Assembly (NCBI GenBank): GCA_934394545.1
Contig: CAKRRG010000102.1
Coordinates: 1-7,759, forward strand
Source of the DNA: an uncultured Blautia sp.
GTDB taxonomy: Bacteria; Bacillota; Clostridia; Lachnospirales; Lachnospiraceae
Length of the DNA: 7,759 bases
Reading direction: 5' to 3'
Shown: piece after piece, positions 1 to 4,006 of the stretch
Layout: each line of letters begins with the position of its first letter
How positions within the stretch are numbered: the stretch's first letter is position 1
The notes under the pieces: generated by a model
The model's input: the letters and a program-made list of their open reading frames with translations, nothing else
The model's database searches: none
Told to the model about the DNA's origin: nothing
Position numbers and translations under genes: made by a program

Positions 1-2
1 TT

Positions 3-110
3 GATCTGGCATTTCCGGTGTATTATGAAGGTTTTGAAGGCGAAGCAATTCGGTTGCTCAACGAAAACACAGTCGAGACTGTGTGCCTCTTGTCCAGAAA
101 AGCCCAATAA
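3..110 (+). CDS. C-terminal end of a gene starting upstream, RlmD/RumA-like tail
   Basis: A reading frame open from the left edge ends at TAA 108-110 after 35 residues. The last residues, NTVETVCLLSRKAQ, resemble the end of RlmD/RumA-type 23S rRNA (uracil-5) methyltransferases, in which a motif like HVETVVLLSR closes the protein. Here N-T replaces the usual H before VET. The preceding residues (DLAFPVYYEGFEGEAIRLLN) do not look like the usual RlmD sequence before that motif. The piece may be the true end of a divergent methyltransferase, the end of another gene, or a tail remade by integration at the 3' end of an rRNA methyltransferase gene, a known target of some integrative elements. The frame is too short to settle this. 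The coding call is moderately supported and the family call is weak. Confidence 0.4.
   Translation, partial: DLAFPVYYEGFEGEAIRLLNENTVETVCLLSRKAQ
67..84. repeat. 8-bp perfect inverted repeat within the upstream gene tail
   Basis: ACACAGTC and GACTGTGT are exact reverse complements separated by the two bases GA. The repeat lies in the codons for T-V-E-T-V of the upstream partial gene. In rlmD/rumA-type genes this conserved stretch is where some integrative elements insert, so it could be a recombinase-binding core. It could equally be chance codon choice. No integrase gene is visible in the window. Confidence 0.5.
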
Positions 111-160
111 ATCAAAGGTATTCACGCAATGAGGCAGGATTTATTTAAATCTTTTCTGGA
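93..160. repeat. 10-bp inverted repeat spanning the end of the partial gene
   Basis: TCCAGAAAAG (93-102) is the exact reverse complement of CTTTTCTGGA (151-160), with 48 bases between. A second, AT-only pair, ATTTATTT (139-146) and AAATAAAT (160-167), brackets the right arm. No T-run follows the right arm, and the loop is long for an intrinsic terminator, so it is not called one. It may be a remnant of a mobile-element end, or a folded 3' untranslated region of the upstream gene. The sequence from 111 to 227 otherwise shows nothing recognisable. Confidence 0.4.
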
Positions 161-227
161 AATAAATATGCACACCAGTAACGGCATTGCATAATGAATA
201 GGAAAAGTATAACGCGGGTTTAAGCTG

Positions 228-236
228 TGCTATAAT
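228..236 (+). promoter_or_regulatory. Extended -10 promoter for the acyltransferase operon
   Basis: TGCTATAAT matches the extended -10 consensus TGnTATAAT exactly. No good -35 box lies 16-18 bases upstream, which is typical of extended -10 promoters. Transcription would begin near 243, giving a leader of about 22 bases before the ATG at 265. The -10 box overlaps the upstream in-frame ATG at 235, which argues against that codon as the translation start. Confidence 0.6.
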
Positions 237-252
237 GAAAAAAACATATAAT

Positions 253-258
253 GAGGAG
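253..258 (+). promoter_or_regulatory. Ribosome binding site deciding the start at 265
   Basis: GAGGAG lies six bases before ATG 265. The alternative in-frame ATG at 235 has no such site and sits inside the -10 box. Confidence 0.75.
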
Positions 259-264
259 AAGAAT

Positions 265-1398
265 ATGAGTATTCAGAAAAAAACAGAAAAAAGCACTGTG
301 GATTTGTTTAATGCGCAGTATTCGAACTGTCTGAAGGGTGTGGCAGTAGTGATTCTTTTGTTTCATCATTGCTTTTTGAATAAAGAGAGATATGCAGGAT
401 ATACACTGAAATTGCTGTTTCCGGAGTATTATCTGAATTATCTGGCAGCCTTTGGGAAAATCTGTGTTTCTCTCTTTGTATTGGTAAGTGCTTATGGACT
501 TACTAAGAAAATGATGTCTTTGGATAAGAAATCAAATATATCATATATGGAAGGTTCCAGAAATGTTATTTGCACAAGGCTTGTAAAATTGCTTGGAAAC
601 TTCATGTTTGTATTTTTATGTATTGTTCTTGCATGCAGTGTACTGAGTCCGGGAAAGCTGCAGAATTGTTATGGGACGAAATTTCCGGATAATGCAGAAT
701 ATTTTCTTGTGGATATGTTCGGCCTTGCGAATTATCTGGATACACCTTCTTTGAAGGCTACTTTTTGGTATTACGGTCTTGCAATTTTTATTGTCCTGAT
801 CATACCTTTATTGTTTTTGCTTCTTAAAAAGATGAATGGATTTATATTTATAGTATTTATGACTATTATAAACTTCTTTTTAGAATTTCATGATGCAAAT
901 ATACGCCATTATTTCCTTTGCATTGGAGTTGGAATGGTATGTGCATATACAAATTTGATAACCCGTGGAGTGCAGTATAAGTTTTCTGATTCTGAAGTAA
1001 AGAATAAAATAATCAAATTTATATTGGAATTTATTTGTGTTTTTGTTTTGATGGTACTTCGAGAGGGCCCATTGAAGGGGCGGTTATATCCGGTGTGGGA
1101 TGCAGTGATTCCTGTTGTGGTAACGCTATTTTGCTGCGAATTCATCTTTTCGGTTTCTTTGTTTAATAAAATTTTTCATTTTCTTGGAATTTACTCAGCG
1201 GGAATTTTCCTAATCCATAATTTTATCCGTACAACATGGTTTGGAGACTTCACCTACTCATTTGGATACCCGGTAGTAATTACGCTTGTTCTTCTGGCGG
1301 ATTCTCTTCTTGCATCTATATTTGTAGAACTTTTGAAAAAGCTTATGCATTTTAACCAGCTGATAGGTAAGATTACAGATAGATGGAGAATCTCCTGA
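265..1398 (+). CDS. Acyltransferase-3 family integral membrane protein
   Basis: The 377-residue product is strongly hydrophobic, with about ten apparent membrane segments. Near the N-terminus, CLKGVAVVILLFHHCF (residues 22-37) matches the first helix of the acyltransferase-3 (OafA/YrhL/NodX) family, including the paired histidines H34-H35 expected to act in acyl transfer. Near the C-terminus, LGIYSAGIFLIHNFIR resembles the family's last conserved helix. Members move acetyl or other acyl groups onto extracellular sugars such as O-antigen, capsule, peptidoglycan or exopolysaccharide; the substrate cannot be read here. Length is typical for a stand-alone member without the extra SGNH domain of OafA-like proteins. 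I chose ATG 265 for its Shine-Dalgarno site and because ATG 235 lies in the -10 box. The gene is visibly more AT-rich than metY, which may indicate acquisition, although membrane proteins favour T-rich codons anyway. The next gene starts 29 bases after its TGA, so cotranscription is likely. The family call is firm. Confidence 0.85.
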   Translation: MSIQKKTEKSTVDLFNAQYSNCLKGVAVVILLFHHCFLNKERYAGYTLKLLFPEYYLNYLAAFGKICVSLFVLVSAYGLTKKMMSLDKKSNISYMEGSRNVICTRLVKLLGNFMFVFLCIVLACSVLSPGKLQNCYGTKFPDNAEYFLVDMFGLANYLDTPSLKATFWYYGLAIFIVLIIPLLFLLLKKMNGFIFIVFMTIINFFLEFHDANIRHYFLCIGVGMVCAYTNLITRGVQYKFSDSEVKNKIIKFILEFICVFVLMVLREGPLKGRLYPVWDAVIPVVVTLFCCEFIFSVSLFNKIFHFLGIYSAGIFLIHNFIRTTWFGDFTYSFGYPVVITLVLLADSLLASIFVELLKKLMHFNQLIGKITDRWRIS

Positions 1399-1412
1399 TA
1401 AATCGAAAAAAG

Positions 1413-1418
1413 AAAGGA
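1413..1418 (+). promoter_or_regulatory. Ribosome binding site deciding the start at 1428
   Basis: AAAGGA lies nine bases before ATG 1428. The earlier in-frame ATG at 1383 lies inside the preceding gene and would add a lysine-rich 15-residue extension with no family resemblance. Confidence 0.65.
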
Positions 1419-1427
1419 ATACAAAAA

Positions 1428-1928
1428 ATGACAATAAAATATGAATTCAGAGATATTCTTCCAGAGGAGAGTATGCAGGCAGTTAAAATCGAGCAAATCT
1501 GTTTTCCGCCGAATGAGGCTTGTTCTGAGAAGAGTATGAAAGAGAGGATAAAGAAAACGCCAGAAACTTTTCTGGTAGCTGTAGACAAAGAAACTGGAAG
1601 AATTGCCGGATTCCTGAATGGAGTTGCAACCGATGAACAGGTATTCCGGGATGAATTTTTTACAGATATCACACTTCATGATCCAGATGGAAAAAATATT
1701 ATGCTTCTGGGACTTGATGTGCTTCCGGAGTATCGTCATCAGGGGCTTGCGCGGGAAATCATGGCACGTTACGTAGCCCGGGAACAGGCGAAAGGGCGGA
1801 AATGCCTGTATCTGACCTGTCTGGATAATAAGGTAGAAATGTACAAAAAGATGGGCTATAGAGATAATGGAATCTCCGGTTCTGTATGGGGAGGAGAAGA
1901 ATGGCATGATATGAGTCTGGAAATTTGA
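1428..1928 (+). CDS. GNAT family N-acetyltransferase, arylalkylamine acetyltransferase-like
   Basis: The product has 166 residues, the normal size for a single-domain GNAT enzyme, which transfers acetyl from acetyl-CoA to an amine. The acetyl-CoA motif A is clear: LLGLDVLPEYRHQGLAREIM (residues 93-112), with R103-H-Q-G-L-A108 as the pyrophosphate-binding loop after the beta-4 strand. The N-terminal stretch EQICFPPNEACSEKSMKERI (22-41) and the C-terminal YKKMGYRDNGISGSVWGGEEWHDM pattern resemble bacterial proteins like serotonin/arylalkylamine N-acetyltransferase, in which a cysteine-Phe-Pro-Pro-x-E-A motif opens the fold. The probable acceptor is a small amine, but none can be named. The gene lies 29 bases after the membrane acyltransferase and 30 bases before the flavodoxin gene, with no promoter or terminator seen on either side, so it is probably in their operon. 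Family assignment is firm; the subfamily is a recollection from motif similarity. Confidence 0.88.
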   Translation: MTIKYEFRDILPEESMQAVKIEQICFPPNEACSEKSMKERIKKTPETFLVAVDKETGRIAGFLNGVATDEQVFRDEFFTDITLHDPDGKNIMLLGLDVLPEYRHQGLAREIMARYVAREQAKGRKCLYLTCLDNKVEMYKKMGYRDNGISGSVWGGEEWHDMSLEI

Positions 1929-1944
1929 GAAGAAAAGGATGTAT

Positions 1945-1950
1945 ACGAGG
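1945..1950 (+). promoter_or_regulatory. Ribosome binding site favouring the start at 1959
   Basis: ACGAGG lies eight bases before ATG 1959. From ATG 1953 the gap would be only two bases. An alternative AAAAGGA at 1933-1939 lies 13 bases from 1953, which is too far. Starting at 1959 shortens the protein by two residues. Confidence 0.6.
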
Positions 1951-1958
1951 TAATGAAT

Positions 1959-2462
1959 ATGGAAAAAACAAGATATTCAATTATGTTCAGCAGTATGACC
2001 GGTAATACAAAAATGTTGGCAGATACCATTCGCAAAATTCTGCCGGAAGAAAATTGTGATTATTTTGGCCCATGTAAAGAAAATCCGGTATCCGAAATGC
2101 TTTATATTGGTTTCTGGACAGATAGAGGAAATGCAGACAAAACAACTCTGGAATTAATAAAAAGTCTTAGAAACAAAAAGATTTTCTTGTTTGGAACTGC
2201 CGGGTTCGGTGTGGATGAAGGATATTTTAAAAGAATCCTTAATAATATTAAAGAAAACGTGGAACCGGGCAATCAGATCATTGGGGAATATATGTGTCAG
2301 GGTAAAATGCCGCAGTCTGTGCGAGAGCGCTATGTAAAGATGAAAGAGCAGCCGGATCATAAGCCGAATCTTGATATGCTGATCGCAAATTTTGACCATG
2401 CTTTATCTCATCCGGACGCAAATGATCTGGAAAATCTCAGAAAAAAAGTTCTGGAATCCTAA
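1959..2462 (+). CDS. Flavodoxin family protein, BilS-like
   Basis: The 167-residue product begins with a beta strand followed by SSMTGNT (residues 11-17), the FMN-phosphate-binding loop of short-chain flavodoxins ((S/T)xTGNT). Later stretches fit the fold: LYIGFWTDRGNADKTT after the third strand, and IFLFGTAGFGVDEGYF, which would form the second flavin-contacting loop. Flavodoxins carry one or two electrons on FMN in the cytoplasm between redox enzymes. The C-terminal half (MCQGKMPQSVRERYVKMKEQ and ANFDHALSHPDANDLENL) resembles the flavodoxin-like proteins of anaerobic Firmicutes that I recall being named BilS, after the partner of the bilirubin reductase BilR. No BilR-like reductase is in this window, so a bilirubin role is not supported by context, and I give no symbol. 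It is the last gene before a strong terminator and lies 30 bases after the GNAT gene. The flavodoxin fold is confident; the subfamily is tentative. Confidence 0.85.
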   Translation: MEKTRYSIMFSSMTGNTKMLADTIRKILPEENCDYFGPCKENPVSEMLYIGFWTDRGNADKTTLELIKSLRNKKIFLFGTAGFGVDEGYFKRILNNIKENVEPGNQIIGEYMCQGKMPQSVRERYVKMKEQPDHKPNLDMLIANFDHALSHPDANDLENLRKKVLES

Positions 2463-2465
2463 CAT

Positions 2466-2512
2466 AAAAAATCGGAGTCTCCTATCAATCTGAAAGAGGA
2501 CTCCGATTTTTT
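2466..2512. terminator. Bidirectional rho-independent terminator
   Basis: AAAAAATCGGAGTC (2466-2479) pairs perfectly with GACTCCGATTTTTT (2499-2512) around a 19-base loop. The GC core is CGGAGTC/GACTCCG. The T-run serves + strand transcripts ending after the flavodoxin gene (TAA 2460-2462). The A-run reads as a T-run on the minus strand and serves metY, whose stop codon is at 2524-2526. It insulates two converging units. Confidence 0.92.
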
Positions 2513-2523
2513 GTATAATTCGG

Positions 2524-3807
2524 TTAAATGGCATCCAATGCGTTAGAAATATCAGCAATCAGATCTTCTTTATCCTCAAGCCCAAGGCTGATACGGATCA
2601 ACTCAGCAGGTACGCCGGCTTCCAGCAGCTGTTCATCCGTCATCTGTCTGTGAGTAGAGGTGGCCGGGTTCAGGCAGCAGGTTCTTGCGTCTGCCACATG
2701 AGTTTCGATAGCACCCAGATGTAAGTTCTGCATAAAAGTGGAAGCAGCCGCACGGCCACCCTTCAGGCCGAAGGAAACAACGCCGCAGCCACCATTTGGA
2801 AGATATTTCTGTGCTCTTTCATAATATTTATTGGAAGGAAGTCCCGGATAGTTTACATAAGCTACCTTCGGATGTGCTTCCAGAAATTCCGCAACAGCCT
2901 GTCCGTTCTCTACATGCTTGGGCATACGGACATGCAGGGATTCCAATCCCAGATTCAGGATAAATGCATTATTGGGGGATTGTACGGAACCAAAATCACG
3001 CATAAGCTGTGAAGTGCATTTGGTAATAAAAGCACCCTCTTTTCCGAATTTCTCAGCATATGTAACTCCGTGATAGCTTTCGTCTGGTGTACAAAGTCCT
3101 GGATAACGGTCTTTGTGAGCCATCCAGTCAAATTTACCGCCATCAATAATCGCACCGCCCAGTGCTGCACCGTGTCCATCCATATATTTGGTAGTGGAGT
3201 GAGTGACAATGTCAGCGCCCCATTCAATCGGGCGGCAGTTAACCGGTGTAGGGAAGGTGTTATCTACCATAAGAGGAACCCCGTGTGCATGAGCAACCTT
3301 CGCAAAAAGTTCAATATCCAGGACAGTAAGTGCCGGGTTGGCAATTGTTTCACCGAACATGACTTTTGTATTTGGCTGAAAGGCTGCATTTAATTCTTCC
3401 TCGGTGGCATCTGGGGAAACAAAGGTGGCTGTGATTCCCATTTTTGCCATGGTGACGGCAATCAGGTTAAAGGTTCCGCCATAAATGGAGGAAGAAGCTA
3501 CAATGTGGTCTCCACATTCACAGATGTTAAACAGGGCAAAGAAATTTGCAGCCTGTCCGGAAGAGGTAAGCATAGCGGCTGTACCGCCTTCCATGGCAGC
3601 AAGCTTGGCTGCTACGTGGTCACAAGTAGGATTCTGAAGACGGGAGTAAAAGTAGCCTTCCGCTTCAAGATCAAAAAGCTTTCCCATATCTTCACTGGTG
3701 TCGTATTTAAATGTTGTGGACTGAATAATTGGAATCTGTCTTGGCTCACCGTTTCCAGGTTTGTAACCTGCCTGAACACATTTGGTTCCCATTTTATAAT
3801 CGTTCAT
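2524..3807 (-). CDS. metY: O-acetylhomoserine sulfhydrylase / aminocarboxypropyltransferase (MetY type)
   Basis: This cytoplasmic pyridoxal-phosphate enzyme of the Cys/Met metabolism family converts O-acetylhomoserine and sulfide (or methanethiol) to homocysteine (or methionine). The 427-residue length is that of the MetY branch; MetB/MetC-type relatives are about 380-400. Visible landmarks are the YSRLQNPT phosphate-binding motif (54-61), SSGQAA (82-87), DNTFPTP (182-188) whose Asp contacts the PLP ring, the Schiff-base lysine K207 in THSTTKYMDGHGAALGG, and the C-terminal NPATSTHRQMTDEQL and ELIRISLGLED motifs. Nothing essential is missing. An upstream in-frame ATG at 3906 would add 33 residues, but it lies on the promoter and encodes a Cys-rich stretch unlike the family. 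ATG 3807 follows a strong GAGGAGG site five bases away. The gene stands alone, converging on the flavodoxin operon and diverging from the regulator gene. The leader is short, about 64 bases, and shows no SAM riboswitch or T-box. O-acetyl- and O-succinylhomoserine use cannot be separated by eye. Confidence 0.95.
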   Translation of the reverse strand: MNDYKMGTKCVQAGYKPGNGEPRQIPIIQSTTFKYDTSEDMGKLFDLEAEGYFYSRLQNPTCDHVAAKLAAMEGGTAAMLTSSGQAANFFALFNICECGDHIVASSSIYGGTFNLIAVTMAKMGITATFVSPDATEEELNAAFQPNTKVMFGETIANPALTVLDIELFAKVAHAHGVPLMVDNTFPTPVNCRPIEWGADIVTHSTTKYMDGHGAALGGAIIDGGKFDWMAHKDRYPGLCTPDESYHGVTYAEKFGKEGAFITKCTSQLMRDFGSVQSPNNAFILNLGLESLHVRMPKHVENGQAVAEFLEAHPKVAYVNYPGLPSNKYYERAQKYLPNGGCGVVSFGLKGGRAAASTFMQNLHLGAIETHVADARTCCLNPATSTHRQMTDEQLLEAGVPAELIRISLGLEDKEDLIADISNALDAI

Positions 3808-3812
3808 AATAG

Positions 3813-3819
3813 CCTCCTC
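3813..3819 (-). promoter_or_regulatory. Ribosome binding site deciding the metY start
   Basis: On the minus strand GAGGAGG lies five bases before ATG 3807. This rules against the longer frame starting at 3906. Confidence 0.85.
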
Positions 3820-3833
3820 ATCTGGTAAAATAA

Positions 3834-3863
3834 GCTTCCTGTGGACAGATGTTCGCAGGAAGC
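3834..3863 (-). promoter_or_regulatory. Hairpin in the metY leader
   Basis: On the minus strand GCTTCCTG and CAGGAAGC form an 8-bp stem around a 14-base loop, followed by TTATTTTACC. It lies between the predicted start of transcription (about 3871) and the metY ribosome binding site (3813-3819). The following U-rich stretch is interrupted, so it could be a weak attenuator, a stabilising 5' hairpin or a protein-binding element. It does not have the multi-helix layout of an S-box riboswitch. Confidence 0.55.
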
Positions 3864-3877
3864 AGTCACATGAGAAT

Positions 3878-3906
3878 ATAGTATCATTTTTGCACAAAAA
3901 TGGCAA
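3878..3906 (-). promoter_or_regulatory. Candidate metY promoter
   Basis: On the minus strand TTGCCA (3906-3901) and TACTAT (3883-3878) are separated by 17 bases. The -35 matches four of six consensus bases and the -10 also four. An overlapping TATATT is a better -10 but would give a 20-base spacer. The predicted transcription start is near 3871. Confidence 0.5.
3885..3902. promoter_or_regulatory. Candidate operator: 8-2-8 inverted repeat in the metY promoter
   Basis: CATTTTTG and CAAAAATG are perfect reverse complements separated by CA. The repeat fills the spacer between the proposed -35 and -10 boxes of metY, the usual position for a repressor that blocks RNA polymerase. The binding protein is unknown; a sulfur or methionine regulator would be expected. 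Confidence 0.5.
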
Positions 3907-3923
3907 TCGAAATAATTAATGAT

Positions 3924-3950
3924 TTGTTTTTATTGTTGATATTGTTTTTA
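3924..3950. repeat. Pair of 9-bp direct repeats around the -35 box of the regulator gene
   Basis: TTGTTTTTA occurs at 3924-3932 and 3942-3950, with start points 18 bases apart. Both copies are preceded by GAT (GATTTG... and GATATTG...). They bracket the proposed -35 box TTGTTG at 3933-3938. Tandem boxes are typical of MalT-like activators, so these may be autoregulatory sites. The low-complexity T-rich sequence makes chance repetition possible. Confidence 0.4.
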
Positions 3951-3961
3951 CATGATAAAAT
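3933..3961 (+). promoter_or_regulatory. Candidate promoter for the MalT-like regulator
   Basis: TTGTTG (3933-3938) and TAAAAT (3956-3961) are separated by exactly 17 bases. Transcription would start near 3968, leaving a leader of about 39 bases before ATG 4007. It runs back-to-back with the metY promoter, with the two -35 boxes about 27 bases apart. Confidence 0.5.
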
Positions 3962-4006
3962 GATGATACCAGGGTCAAAATTTACAGTTAAGGGTGTGGC
4001 AGTTCA

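Noticed and set aside
93..167. Rho-independent terminator after the left-edge partial gene
   Set aside because: The 10-bp arms are separated by 48 bases and no T-run follows the right arm, so it was listed only as an inverted repeat.
235..264. Longest-frame start of the acyltransferase gene at ATG 235
   Set aside because: The codon overlaps an exact extended -10 box and has no ribosome binding site; ATG 265 has GAGGAG at six bases.
1254..1907. Long minus-strand open frame of 217 codons opposite the GNAT gene
   Set aside because: It has no family-like motifs and an odd composition rich in Phe, Ser and Ile, and it lies entirely opposite well-supported + strand genes.
3070..3828. Plus-strand open frames of about 107 codons opposite metY
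   Set aside because: They are antisense to a clearly conserved enzyme and show no motifs or ribosome binding sites.
3808..3871. SAM (S-box) riboswitch or T-box before metY
   Set aside because: The leader is only about 64 bases with a single simple hairpin and none of the conserved multi-helix layout.
3808..3906. N-terminal extension of metY by 33 residues
   Set aside because: It covers the predicted promoter, operator and leader hairpin, and the family-like sequence begins at MNDYKMGTKCVQAGY with a strong ribosome binding site.
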